Below are positions 51,234 through 62,480 of a DNA stretch of 64,000 bases, piece after piece. The notes under the pieces are model-generated. The model searched no databases. It worked only from the letters and a program-made list of their open reading frames with translations, and was not told the origin of the DNA. Made by a program: the position numbers and the translations under genes. The stretch's first letter is position 1, and every line of letters begins with the position of its first letter. This DNA is from Hippopus hippopus (taxonomy: Eukaryota; Mollusca; Bivalvia; Cardiida; Cardiidae): positions 11,512,777 through 11,576,776 of the forward strand of contig OX328106.1 of NCBI GenBank assembly GCA_946811185.2. Reading direction: 5' to 3'.

Positions 51234-52478
51234 GTAAGTTACTGTGTAATGTGCTGTAAATCTATGTTTATTGCAAGTCTTGTTCTACAGAATTTTTAAC
51301 ATAAATATGGACTTTGTATAGTATTGAAAGAATAAACCCATTTCTTTATGCTTTGGATAAGGCATAAAATCCTAGGTTGTTGGTACTCAGGGTAGATCAG
51401 ACAAGTTTTGTTAAAACATGTTTTATGTCATCTACTTCTCAGGAAGTATGGATTTTTTTTGTAGAAACCAGTATTTAGTACTGTTGTTATTGTCTTTTTT
51501 TTTTCAGATACATGTATGCTTATGACTCTATGCCCGAATGTTCACGATTGATTACTTACTGTATTCACTGTCTACCTGACTACCTGTTGTTGATAAAGAG
51601 ACAATTTATATTGAACCAGTGTGGACTTTATTAATCTATTCATTAAAACCGAACCCGGTTATAACAGAAAGTCATATGATGATATAAATTTATAAGATAC
51701 TCTTAGGAATGATACAACGTTTTCGCCAATAGAGCCCAATTTGAACATTTCTTTTTTAATATATTTTGTCAGTCTTGACCCTAATTGGTAAAAGCGATAC
51801 TTGCACCAGTAAATGCTCTTAGAACTGCCATGGACCCATGTCTTCAAATGACGATTGAGGCTTCGTATCAAATGATAAATATGGCCATTGGCTTATGTCT
51901 GACACTAGGCTATGAACAGGATCTATTCAGTCCTCCATTGGAAGATATACACTTTGCAGCTTTTATACATGTAAACCTAAATAAAAAATCCAGGAAGTTT
52001 ACTGTCTGACTTGAAAAGGAAAAGAAAATACGAGAAGTTTTGTTCAGTGTGTGATTACAACTATTATTCAACAGAACTCTGGTGAAGTTTATCCTGATGG
52101 AGAAAAATATGTTTCTTTGTCCCTTCATTGAAGCGTAAACTTAAGTAAAAATTCAATCGTGTTAAACGGAGGGCCGATTATAAATCTGTATATATCAGAT
52201 CTGTAGTAAGTTCATTAATGTAACTAACTTAATTTTGAAAGCTATGTCAATCGTCATTCCATTAGTACACTGAAATAAGCCTCTGACATGCGACAAAATT
52301 TTGGAATAGTACATTTCTTTTTCACATATAACCTTACAAACTGCAATCACAAGCGTGACATTGTGCTGAGGGAGATCACCATGGTAGGGTCGTAATGAAC
52401 GCTTTTATATATATAAAAAACGGAAGTATTGATCATGTTTCTTAACCAAGAGTTACAGGAAAGTCCACAGGTTTATAA

Positions 52479-52575
52479 GAGTCCGGGCTGGTAGCTCAGT
52501 CTGTGCCACATATGCTTTGTGCTTTGAGTATTTCAATTCGATCACGTGTTGACCAACATGGGTTATCTTTTTTCA
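52479..52575 (+). repeat. degenerate tRNA-derived SINE head
   Basis: GGGCTGGTAGCTCAGTCTGT matches a tRNA A box and TTTCAATTCGATCACG is a worn B box. Confidence 0.5.
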
Positions 52576-53260
52576 GTCAGCTGGAAACATAATCATATAT
52601 ATTTATTTTGGATAATTAAAGACTTTAAAGCAGTGTTATGCATATTGCCTAAAAATAGCTCACATAACCCGAACACTGATATAGCAGTCAAGATTAAATA
52701 ACAAACACACACAAAATTACTGTATTGAGTGACTTGTTCAAACATGAATCAAAGTTGTTCAAATATGGATGTAGAAACTCATATAAGTTATCCGTTGAAT
52801 CTATACAATGCAAAACAGACGACAAAACAAGGGCTAACATTTTGGTATAATGCTTCTCCCAACTTTTCAATTCCAAGTTCTAGGCTTGTAAGTCATTAAA
52901 AACAACCAAAATATATGTAGAAATATTAACTTGAAGTTTACAAATATACAAGAACCAACTGCTAGCTCTCCGTGTCTGTGTGTCCTCTCTCTCTCTCTCT
53001 CTCATACTAATTTCCCTCACCCTGTACTTACATGACAGAATTAACATAAAGTTACTTCTTTGAGATACATCGTTCCTTACATCCTTCCAAACGCAATTCG
53101 CCTTTGCTACTTAGTCAATTGCTGTTAACCTTTTAACACATTTTAAAGGATGAAATAGGTTTTAATAGCATTAAACTGTCATATCAAACGTCTTTATAAA
53201 AATACGTTGTCGTAGATATACGTAAGAATATAACTGTTATCCCTATGTAAGTGTTTGTTT

Positions 53261-53450
53261 TCAGTACATTTTTATGCATCTGACGCCTGGAACAGCATCG
53301 TTTTCTGTTTGTCGTAGTTCGTCATGTTTATCTGCTGTCACGTTAGACCCTTGGCTGCGGGCGTTGTCAGAATCTGTCTGACAACCACAACTAGTTGTAG
53401 TAAATGCATTAACAGATCCAAGTTCTACAGGCGAATTGTTTCGGAATTTT
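53261..53450 (-). pseudogene. gene C last exon: short cytoplasmic tail
   Basis: Acceptor CACCTTTCAG|A, phase 2; 190 nt to TGA at 53263-53261. It encodes KFRNNSPVELGSVNAFTTT ... DAVPGVRCIKMY. It has no YxN motif. It is homologous to the gene D last exon at 63573-63387, not to the tails of A or B. The reading frame is intact. Confidence 0.8.
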
Positions 53451-54032
53451 CTGAAAGGTGGGCAAAAAATAAATATATGTTGCAAACGTCCATTTATAAA
53501 ATAATACGGAAAAGGTAAAGAAGAAAAGTTGTTCAAAAAATTGTAAGCTGATCATACCTGATATGAATGGCTGTTTACGTCACATTGATACTGAAATAAG
53601 TTCGCAAGCCTAATAAAAACATTCTCAATGACTGCAACCTCTAAACCCTTTACTAGTAGTTGTGCATTGATGTAGGTAATCTGCTAGGTTATTGACAGAT
53701 TCAAGGCAAGGTTTTCCTTTGGTCTAGCTGGAACGTTTGAGCTAGTCAGGTTCAAAATTAGTCTTGCAGCTGTGAACAGCTGCAGCTACATGTAGGTATG
53801 TTTTAATTGATGAGTATCGATTTATACCTCTCGATTAGGTTTGAATGTAATATGTGCATGCTAAATACGCAAATAAAAAAACTGAACTAAGCGTTCGAAG
53901 TGCTTGTTTGAAATAACAGAATGAAGACTTTACACCTTTGATGGGGTCTTAAGCTTTCTACAGGCGAACCACATCAGACGAACGTGTCTGAATGGCTCTT
54001 TAAAATTCCCGACCTTAGTTAATTTTTTTTTT

Positions 54033-54053
54033 TTTTTTTTTGGGGGGGGGGGA
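54033..54053. repeat. poly(T) then poly(G) run
   Basis: A T run followed by about ten G. A simple low-complexity tract. Confidence 0.8.
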
Positions 54054-54246
54054 TATGCCGATAATAATTATCTTCTTCCTTTTTCCCCCAAAACCAAATT
54101 CCTATAATTTCGGGCACATTTTCCATCATCTACAAAATGGACAAAAATAAAACTCTAATGTCTGATAGTGAGTAAATTACTTTTTGACATAAAACATTCA
54201 TGAGTGACTGGTAATCAGTGTTTCTAATGTTAACCAACTGGAATAA

Positions 54247-54432
54247 GGGTCCGTATTCGCTTAACATTCTTAGTTTTATTCTCCAGAATTTTCTATATTT
54301 GAAAGTAACTCAATTCCTGATTGGCTAAACCATTTGGTTTAGCCAATCAGAAATTGTATTACTTTCCAAGTTAGAAAATCTTGGAGAATAAACCTGATAA
54401 TCTTCATAAAAATGGATGGTGGATACAAACCC
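54247..54432. repeat. M2 element, best palindrome
   Basis: It starts GGGTCCGTATTCGC and ends ATGGTGGATACAAACCC. The centre holds a perfect palindrome, CTGATTGGCTAAACCA with TGGTTTAGCCAATCAG. Confidence 0.78.
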
Positions 54433-54984
54433 AAGTATCTTAGCCTACCGTTCCTTGTACAACCAAGGAGAATGCTTCGTTTAAAAAAAAGAGAAGTCAA
54501 ATTTATACATCGATTGAGTTTAAGTTAGTGACTTTTCCTTTGAATAACATTTTTCTTACAATGTTTATGTCGTGTATTCAAAATGGCACAAGGGAAATTT
54601 TGCAATACTTTTAACATCATGTACCGTGAACCAACGTCAAAGGCATGAAAAAAAAAAACTATTTGAGTCCATAAAGATAACCCATGTCTATCTAACGCCA
54701 TGGTTTGATGTCTATCTGCCATCTATGGTATTTTACCCTGTTTTCAGAATTATTATAGAAACTATGCAATAAGAGTAAAACACCTTCATGTTTTAGGGAA
54801 TCTAACAATTTCACAGGCGGAGAAGGAACATGTAGTAGAAATGTTACAAAACACAGTTATATGATTTAGATTGTGTGACTTGTTAATGTACGTCGTGTCT
54901 TTAATAATGAAAAAAATGTGATATATATTTAAATAAATAGAACTCATATTGATTCAACTATGGTCTAGGAAGTCTTCAAATTAC

Positions 54985-55032
54985 CTCTCTTTGATTTTGT
55001 CTGATCTGTTGGAATATCACTGTCTCTTTCGC
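54985..55032 (-). pseudogene. gene C exon 6: stalk
   Basis: 48 nt between ACATCTTCAG|GC and AGAG|GTAATT, phase 1 to 1, encoding ERDSDIPTDQTKSKR. Same size and place as in A and B. Confidence 0.78.
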
Positions 55033-55558
55033 CTGAAGATGTAAATAAAGTGAATTCATCAGCATCTCAGTTCTTGAAGCGGTATTTGAATAAAACCTCT
55101 ATACAATGTCAAATTTAGTTACTAGAAAATTATGCTAAGAACAGAATATGCAGTCAATAGATTTCGGCAAATTGTTCTGAAACTTTATCTTTCTTCACTT
55201 TAATTTTGACACCTTTTCAAACATTTTCTTTTTCTATTCGCTGTCAAAAAGCATTCAGTAAAAGTAGTATCAAGAAATATAGAATGTGTCTTGAGTTGGC
55301 GTTTGAGAAAAAATGTTATTAAATGAGTCTAAAAAAGTGTTATCGAGTGCGCCTTGGATTAGTTCATTAGACTTTGACTAAGGAGTTAAGATTTAGCTTT
55401 GTAACAGAGGGGTTCTACGAGTACATCTCTTGGCAGTTGAACAATAAGGCTAATCTTGTGAAAATGGTTCAAATCTTCTTTAAACGTTTGGCATAGGTGG
55501 AAAACCAGAACTACTCACATATGATATAGCCAACCCCCGAAAAACTTAGCCCATGCCA

Positions 55559-55586
55559 GAGAGAGAGAGAGAGAGAGAGAGAGAGT
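55559..55586. repeat. (GA)n microsatellite
   Basis: Perfect GA run of about 28 bp. Confidence 0.9.
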
Positions 55587-55843
55587 TGACGCTGTAACAA
55601 AATTGTTAGAACTTGTAAAATGGCATCTTACAGCACCTACCAAAACCAAATACATCGGTGCACAGGCTTTCTTTTGTCATCCCTAACCAAAAAGAATCAT
55701 CATAACTTCCGTCTTTGGCGATCTTTTCCGCTGGTAGTTTACCTTAAACAGATAAGCGGACTGTTCACGATTCGGCCGATTCCGTAGCTACATGTAACCT
55801 CTTCCATATCAAGAAGATTCCGATTCTGAATTACTATCAGATC

Positions 55844-56054
55844 TTAACTCTAATCCTGCTAAATAACTGAAATGAAATTTTCAATTCAATAGAAAAACCC
55901 AACTATTGCCATTTAAAAATTATCTTTTAAGGCATTATATCTCGTTATCGGACAGTGTAGATCCAAGATCAGACTGCACGTTCTGTGCAGTCTGGTCTTG
56001 ATCTACACTGTCCGCAAAAGGTCAGTGAGTCGCGATTAGCAGCCTAAGGGTTAA
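55844..56054. repeat. MITE-like element, family M3
   Basis: Ends TTAACTCTAATCCTGCTAA and the inverse of TTAGCAGCCTAAGGGTTAA. The internal palindrome is GTGTAGATCCAAGATCAGAC with GTCTTGATCTACAC around GCACGTTCTGTGC. Confidence 0.75.
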
Positions 56055-56287
56055 ACATGCCCTTGTAACTTGGTTAACAATAACATCAACAACTACAGTA
56101 AAGTTACTGCATCGATCAGTCTGTCGGTAAAATCTGCCAACAGATAAACCACGTGAAAAACTGAATGTACAAACTGTTTGACAACGGAAATTATTTTAAA
56201 ATAGTCGAATATGTCTGAGTGAAGAGACTGTGTCAAAATCATCACGACAAACTGATTAATCAGAACAATAATGTTCACCTTTTGTCA

Positions 56288-56316
56288 CAGACAGACAGAC
56301 AGACAGACAGACAGAC
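56288..56316. repeat. (GACA)n microsatellite
   Basis: Seven CAGA/GACA tetramers. Confidence 0.9.
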
Positions 56317-56391
56317 GAGGAGGTGATAGATAGTTGGGAGCAAAGTAGGCGTAGAGAGGGGAATCTCGAGGCGTAATTATATGAAGAGTGC

Positions 56392-56502
56392 CAAACTTAC
56401 ATAGAGCTGAGAATTTATTATCTGGCTTTCCTTCAACCATTCTGAATCCATTCATACTGCTGAACGTACCGTATTTGACTATGTTAATCCCGAGTAGTTC
56501 AC
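56392..56502 (-). pseudogene. gene C exon 5: CTLD2, second half
   Basis: Acceptor TCTTTCAG|GT, phase 1; 111 nt. It encodes INIVKYGTFSSMNGFRMVEG and ends ALCKFG. The aligned donor is G|GCACTC, a GC donor at best. A perfect GTAAGT occurs 9 nt earlier, but using it would remove the closing cysteine. Confidence 0.8.
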
Positions 56503-56507
56503 CTGAA

Positions 56508-56680
56508 AGAAAGTCATGCTCTGTGAAAAGGGCTAAAATCCACCTGCAAAAAGTATCGACCCAGGTCAGCCTGGACAGTCCTTGGGCAAACGTTTTACTT
56601 TTGTTGAATTTTGTGGGTGTCAAAGGACCGAATAAATCTCATGATTTAGCCATTTTTTAGACAAAATTTATTCTAGTTAT
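56508..56680. repeat. M4-related element
   Basis: The left end AAGTCATGCTCTGTGAAAAG matches the M4 terminus; interior AGTATCGACCCAGGTCAGCC and GTCAAAGGACCGAATAAATC are shared with other copies. Confidence 0.62.
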
Positions 56681-57230
56681 GTGAGGCTTAACAGAGCTAT
56701 CATGACTTTAACATGCAAATACCTTTGTATGAACAATATTACACTTGAAATTATTTATTCATTGTGGTTATTTCTTTAGTTTTGCCCTTAGAGAAATTTC
56801 GAGGTTAGTGTCTGTTTGATTTCTTTGTATATGTGCGGCTTCATGACCTGCCCTCTAATGTCTGAAAAATGAAACTGCTATGGTACTGCTTCGAAATAGT
56901 CCAGAAAGTGTGAATTTAAAGAACCATTCACGGCCATTGACAGAAGTATAACTTGACATGTCGAAATAACGTCACTTTTTCTTCTTTTTTAATATCAAAA
57001 ACCGGAAAGAAATTCAAATATATCGCTAACACCCGGCGTGGTGTCAGCTACCATTCTAAATAAAGAATATACAGTATTACTTTCAATCAAAGTAACGCAA
57101 TATTTGATGGGCTACCATATAGCTTAGCCAACTAGAACGTGCTTTACCTTTTGAATTAAAAGTTTGACCATGAATTCCACATAGAATGGTTGGTAGTGCA
57201 CTGTACCTTTGAGTAAGATCGTTTGCTTAC

Positions 57231-57452
57231 CCTGAACGGTGCCAGTATCCAGTGCCCCAACCAAATTTATCCAGGCGTCGACTTCCATTGGTTTAAATGG
57301 CTTGGGATGAACAATAGCCAGATTTATCCCTGGGTGCAGTTGGTTGTTTGTCAAAAGGTCTCGGTTTCGGGTTTTACAAGAGGCATATGCATTTTTCCAC
57401 GACGTTCTATTTAGATGTATTTCAGACTGGCTTACTCCAAGCAGATCTTGTC
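57231..57452 (-). pseudogene. gene C exon 4: CTLD2, first half
   Basis: Acceptor CTCTTTGCAG|GA and donor TCAGG|GTAAGC; 222 nt, phase 1 to 1, no stops. It encodes IHLNRTSWKNAYASCKTRN and VDAWINLVGALDTGT, the same CTLD layout as gene A exon 4 with WIN in place of WIG. Confidence 0.85.
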
Positions 57453-58132
57453 CTGCAAAGAGGAGATTAAAATTCGTTACTAAAACTGGTTAATCTTGAT
57501 CTAAAGGACAAATACAAAACGGATAATTTCAGTGACTTTATCTGGACTGAACAGATTGAGATCAGACTTCACAAAATACTAAGTCTAGTCTTGAATCAAC
57601 AGTCTTCGATATACTGACATATCATAATGAAAATAAACAGCGGTGACTTTAATTTTCCTGGAGTTTTTCTTGAGTGGAAAATATTTACTGAGTACGGTCA
57701 GTGAAGCGAATTCATGCGCGATTTTCGGATTGGATATACCATTTGTTACTGTGTTTTCTGTATAATTTGTTAATTTAATATGACCTATCTTAACAAAACC
57801 GAAATCATATTCAAAAACCTTTTATTTTGAGTGAAAACCACAAAAAACGACAGAAACGAAACCTATTTATATCAGTATAAACCATTTCATTTCTGTATCT
57901 ATTTACAACATTTAGAGGTCGTGGTTAGCAAGCCCGCTAGGGATGGCGAGGTACAAGAATACCTGCAAACCTTTAGGGATATATTGACTTTGGAAAGGTA
58001 GACGGATAAACGCAGAAACAAAACAATCTAGATGTGCATGTTACATGTGTCAATATATCTATAAGTTATTAGATGACCAGGCCTTAATCAACGGATGGCT
58101 TTAAATAACACAATGAAAGGATAGATAGACGA

Positions 58133-58336
58133 TTAACCCTTATCCTGCTAAATAAATGAAAGGAAACTTTCAAGCCGATAGTTAAAACCCAAATTTTGCT
58201 ATTTCAATGGTATTTTTTGTGGGAAAATATGTCTTTAGCGGATAGTGTGGATCAAAGATCAGACTGTATGTTCTGTGCAGTCTGATCTTGATCTACACTG
58301 TCCGCAAAAAGTCGCGCTTAGCAGCCTAAGGGTTAA
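58133..58336. repeat. MITE-like element, family M3, complete copy
   Basis: 204 bp bounded by TTAACCCTTATCCTGCTAA and the inverse of TTAGCAGCCTAAGGGTTAA. Internal palindrome GATCAAAGATCAGACTGT with AGTCTGATCTTGATC. Confidence 0.8.
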
Positions 58337-58498
58337 ATGGCTTCTGAAATAGGTGGTGAAAAAAATGCTGGAGGTAATGTATAGAGCACTGAATGTGGCA
58401 AGTTGGCAAAATGGATTAAGAGGTGTATGCAAAAAGATGGAAATGTTAAATAGAACGAGTGCATGAGGTATTAACAGAACAAGTTGTCATTAGTTTAC

Positions 58499-58639
58499 TT
58501 CCATCACAGATATAGGCTTGTACTTCTGAACAGTTTCAGTACTTAACTCCCTTAACATCAAAAGTGGCAGAATCTGAAGGCGACTTCTCAAGAGAAATAG
58601 AAGCATAGCCACACATGGAATTTCTGAGGAGAACAAGAC
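58499..58639 (-). pseudogene. gene C exon 3: CTLD1, second half, with stop
   Basis: Acceptor GTTTCAG|GT and donor GGAA|GTAAAC; 141 nt exactly as in gene A. It encodes LVLLRNSMCGYASISLEKS then GVKY-stop-NCSEVQAYICDG. TGA at 58538-58536 replaces the lysine codon before the conserved NC. Confidence 0.85.
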
Positions 58640-58734
58640 CTGAAACTGATAACAATCAAAGTTAATGAAATAATAAATGAATCAATTAATTATTTAACGA
58701 ACTTGTAAATTAAGTAATTAATGATGAAAAATTA

Positions 58735-58830
58735 ATACTGGTACTGATGATGATGACAACGATGACGATGAAGATGAGGACGACAATATGATGATGGTGA
58801 TCTTGACGATGATTATGATATTAATCGTAG
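58735..58830. repeat. (ATG/ACG)n trinucleotide-like repeat
   Basis: GATGATGACAACGATGACGA-type tract just after exon 2, as in genes A and B. Confidence 0.8.
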
Positions 58831-58869
58831 TTCTGTGCATGAGGACAAAGACAAGATAGTTGTGAAAAC

Positions 58870-59049
58870 CTTTATTTGTGTTCAGTCTTTGGTTTGATAT
58901 GGCAGCATAGTCGGTAGTCCAAACGGTTAAATTGATTTTCTCTGAAACATTTGCCATCTTTATGGCATCATGCGCCAAAGGTCTACCACCTTTAAGAAGG
59001 CAATTTCTCATTGACTCTTTCCAGCCGGATGCTTTGGTACACAAAATAC
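58870..59049 (-). pseudogene. gene C exon 2: CTLD1, first half
   Basis: Acceptor CGTTTCAG|GT and donor AAAG|GTTTTC; 180 nt, intact frame. It encodes ILCTKASGWKESMRNCLLKG and LTVWTTDYAAISNQ. Very close to gene A exon 2. Confidence 0.88.
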
Positions 59050-59099
59050 CTGAAACGTATCAAAAAAGATTTTACTTTATAGTAAATTCTTAACTATAG

Positions 59100-59325
59100 G
59101 AAAAGATTTTAGACTGGTCCAAATTCAAAGTATTTACATACGAGTAATAAAGGGGAAAGGGGGGGGGGGGCAAAAATGACGAAATTAATCCTTGATATGG
59201 TAGAAAACTGTGGAAAACGAAGAAAATATTGGTTACCAGCATTTTCCCTTTTACCGTAATGTTTGTTAAGAGGTTTGGACCACCTTTGCGTCGTTAAAAC
59301 TCGAGGTTGTGTAGTGAAGGGTCAA
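59100..59325. repeat. M1 element with G run
   Basis: GAAAATATTGGTTACCAGCA with CATTTTCCCTTTTACC is a worn M1 hairpin; a run of about ten G lies at 59160. Confidence 0.55.
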
Positions 59326-59799
59326 CTAAACTCAGACTACGCATCATATCAAGAATACTTCATATATAGTGACTTCAAAGTCATAGTATTGATTTTGAAA
59401 AGTGTAAATTATACATTATCAGACTTCTGCTTATGTTGTTTGGCCTAACAGGTTTAGTATGCCTGTGAATTTTGGGAGCAAATAAACGTTTTTTGATGTG
59501 GTTCTTGACTGGATATTCTTACACACGTTTGCGGTCCACTCACAGGTATGGTATCCGATGGGTTTACCTTGAGGACATCGAAATGGATATAAAAAAAACA
59601 CATAAAAATAATTGTGATCTGTAGGAAATAGACTTTAGTCCTTTATAGGATAGTTTACATGTATTTGTGTCAAATTTTCCAGAACATAAGATTTTCTTTC
59701 TAAATATCCCTTAGATAAAAATATGACCAAATAGCATAAAGGAAAGAAATAAAGAAAGAAGTAGGTACATTTAGGTAGATAGGCAATTATGTATAAGAT

Positions 59800-59872
59800 A
59801 GATAGATAGATAGATGAAAATCGAGATTACAGACAGACAGACAGACAGACAGACAGATAAACAGACAGACAT
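59800..59872. repeat. (GATA)n and (GACA)n microsatellites
   Basis: GATAGATAGATAGATAGATG followed 20 bp later by six ACAG/CAGA tetramers. Confidence 0.9.
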
Positions 59873-59924
59873 TTTTATTGAAAGTATGAACAGTTGGATT
59901 GACTGATGGATTGAATTGTGTTTT

Positions 59925-60110
59925 GTCCTACACTATTTCATTCATATCACGGCAAAAGCTCACATATTCATGTATGTTCTGGCTTTCACTACTACTAGGC
60001 TAGGGCTCTGAAGTGCCTTGCTTAAGAATATTTTCACGAAGAACCCAGTGCGTCCAGTGAGGCTCGAACCCGGGTCTTCAAGGTTACGAGTCCTTGAGAG
60101 CTATATACGA
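59925..60110 (-). repeat. tRNA-derived SINE, second type
   Basis: Same body as at 19362: ATTTCATTCATATCACGGCA at the left and the inverse B box GAGGCTCGAACCCGGG at 60058. Confidence 0.62.
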
Positions 60111-60378
60111 AGAACGTTCTTGTTCAAACAGAAAGCATTTTGGAGACGGCAAATCATAGTTGGCTCATATGTTTGAATTTGTCCTTGAAAAGCTAAGAAA
60201 CATTATGGTATGTTAGAGAGCTGATTACGAGTATTTTTTACCCTGTCACGTGACCTTTCAAAAAACACTTTTCTTTCGGGTCGTTAAAACATATCCTTGT
60301 CTCGTAAGCGATTAAATCAATCAATATGCTGGATGTTGTGATCTCCGTGAGCAAAAACATAAAAATAACCACACGTAC

Positions 60379-60466
60379 CTGTTTGATTGTCCTGTCCATT
60401 GACACAAGCCCTTACAAACAGCAAACCAAAAACAACATAGAGTCTGACAAAGTAAAGGTTTTGCAT
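60379..60466 (-). pseudogene. gene C exon 1: signal peptide
   Basis: ATG at 60466; MQNLYFVRLYVVFGLLFVRA then CVNGQDNQT; donor ACAG|GTACGT, phase 1; 88 nt, the same length as gene A exon 1. Confidence 0.85.
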
Positions 60467-60905
60467 TTTGTTCAATGAAGATCCATCTTTCCGTATTATC
60501 TCCCTAATTTCGTTTACTAGTAACCCTACGTTTACACAATGTTCCCGGCAGCCCCGTTTGTCCGAAACATGGTGTGCCGTGAGATTTTGTTCGTTTTTTC
60601 TCCATTTCCTAAGTTTAGTTAAGTCTCTTTACGGTACCTTACGGTATCCGTGGCAAGCCGTCGAGGGAATCCTACCTTTACAGCATATTCCCGGCAGCAA
60701 CGTTTCTGAAAACCGTGCACAAAACGAGATTGACGTAATACAACGCAGAGGAACAGGATAAGTAAACTTGTCATACCGTGATACCCCCTGAGGTGCCGTG
60801 CCAGACTTTTTTACTGTCAAAACATTTGCCACGGCAGTCCCGGTGCTGATGAGAAACCTAAAAGACTGTAGCGGAACGGGTCGATCGAATCAGAACTTAC
60901 CAGCA

Positions 60906-61201
60906 CTTAACAAATCGTAACAAGACTCGGAGACGACTCATGATTGGATGTTGAAGCTCTTTTTTCACCGGTATCGATCAGGCCGTAGAAGAGCGCAACG
61001 CGTCATAACACATCGGATCCATAAACCGGCATATTCCGAGATGTGCCTTGATAGAACGTAACAATATAGCTCGAACATATCTGAGCTTGCCGGGAGAACC
61101 TTGAAGAAACGCGTCAAAACTTGAAAGAACCGTGAAATACCGTAAAAAAGGCTTCCACTTCCAAACACGGGTCGTCTCTGAGTCTTGTTATGGCTTGTTA
61201 C
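60906..61201. repeat. CpG-rich inverted-repeat element upstream of gene C
   Basis: The left arm AACAAATCGTAACAAGACTC and the inverse of the right arm AACAAGCCATAACAAGACTC match with few differences over about 30 bp, bounding about 296 bp richer in CpG than the surroundings. It may be a young MITE. Just outside, 60540-60730 has two direct repeats with TTCCCGGCAGC. Confidence 0.5.
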
Positions 61202-62030
61202 GTGCTGTCGCCAACAGGAAAAAGTTTTACCACAGTTTATAGATATTTAATCCACCTTATCAGAACAACAATAAGCTTATTGTCCAAATTAATGAACCGA
61301 CTTGGTGGTTTGTCATTGGAAAATGTTCAAGTAACATGAGACGATTACTTTCAAGGGCTAGGAGCGCAAGCTTGCCATCATGTAAAATTAAAGTTCAAAT
61401 TTCGACACTGTCTAGCTGAATACCCAAAACTGGGCTTTAATGGTCACGCCTTTATACCAGTGCTTACAGAAATAGCCGCTTTAGTGTTGGTTTCTGTAGC
61501 TAATCCTGTTTCGCATATGGTTTTTAATAAGTTTTAAATGTCGATGGCCCGTCGGCCAACATTCTGTATTTAGGTTTGATTGTGGTAACTTAGAAACGCG
61601 AACTTTTGCTCTGTCACTCTTGTATATGCTCTTACATTCTTATGATTTTATATATTTTGGAAATTCCACAAGTAGTAATTTGCTATTCGCCGCCCAGATA
61701 TGTTACGTAACGTAAATACTGTTTGAGTTTGAATTGAAATTTATAGTTTAACGAGAAATACAAAGAAGAAAAGCGTAAATGGACTGAGTTACAAGGTAAG
61801 CCATGGTTAAAAATGTTGATGAAAAATTAATATACATGTATTAATACTTGAAAAAATATGCATGAATATGATACAAAGCAAAACGACAACAAATAAAGCT
61901 AGAAATGCATTATTGGGTTTAGTGCTTCATTCTGACCTTTCAAACATGATTACTTCAAAAGTAAAACTAAAGTGTTTGTTTACTACAATGTCATCCCTTT
62001 GAAAGATACAACCAATATCTGACGTACAAG
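61202..62030. other. C/D intergenic stretch
   Basis: No exon or repeat boundary was recognised. Confidence 0.4.
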
Positions 62031-62039
62031 ACACCATTG

Positions 62040-62330
62040 TAAGGCTCGTATTTACATCTCATTCACTCTTTGTGAACAGAAGGGTAAATGCCTCTGCAAT
62101 AAACGTCAACTCACGTCAGCTTAAGCACTGGCTGATCTTGGTCGAAACTTCTTGCTATTTGTCAATTTTCTGCATGTCAAATGACCAGTCCACCTCATAT
62201 TCAGCCGGTTGTTAGACAAAATGAATTTTATGGTTCGAAATTTTATGATGTCTTGCTTAGTATAATAAATCACAGAGCGCTGCATTAAAGCCACTTTTGC
62301 CAGAGCTCAGCTCTTTTTAAGTCTCTGGAA
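62040..62330. repeat. M4-like degenerate element
   Basis: GGTAAATGCCTCTGCAATAA, CATGTCAAATGACCAGTCCA and ATCACAGAGCGCTGCATTAA follow the M4 interior order, but the ends are worn. Confidence 0.45.
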
Positions 62331-62422
62331 GACACGACGAGCAGCAATACTTCGAAACGAAATATAACCGGAAAGTTTTATATCAGCTGCTTAAGTTTTG
62401 TATATGTCTTTATCTGTCGATT

Positions 62423-62480
62423 GTTTGTCTGTCTGTCTGTGTGTCTGTCGTCTCTTTGTCTGTCTGTGTATCTGTCCCAT
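62423..62480. repeat. (TCTG)n microsatellite
   Basis: TGTCTGTCTGTCTGTGTGTC-type tetramers. Confidence 0.88.

Larger units (their letters stand above)
53261..60466 (-). pseudogene. gene C: CTLD receptor paralogue with one stop and no visible membrane exon
   Basis: Seven exons match the gene A plan on the minus strand: 60466-60379, 59049-58870, 58639-58499, 57452-57231, 56502-56392, 55032-54985 and 53450-53261. All are phase 1 except the last acceptor (phase 2), which implies a phase 1-to-2 membrane exon between 54985 and 53450; I found none. Other defects: TGA at 58538-58536 in exon 3, and GC in place of GT at the exon 5 donor (56391-56390). Exon 3 is symmetric (141 nt, phase 1-1), so skipping it would keep frame but destroy CTLD1. 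Lengths of exons 1, 2, 3 and 6 are identical to gene A. The lesions are few, so it is a young pseudogene, or a gene with unusual splicing. Confidence 0.75.

Noticed and set aside
51785..52009. 74-aa plus-strand frame (MDPCLQMTIEASYQM region)
   Set aside because: No domain recognised, no good splice link in phase with the exon at 51075, and no paralogue in the window.
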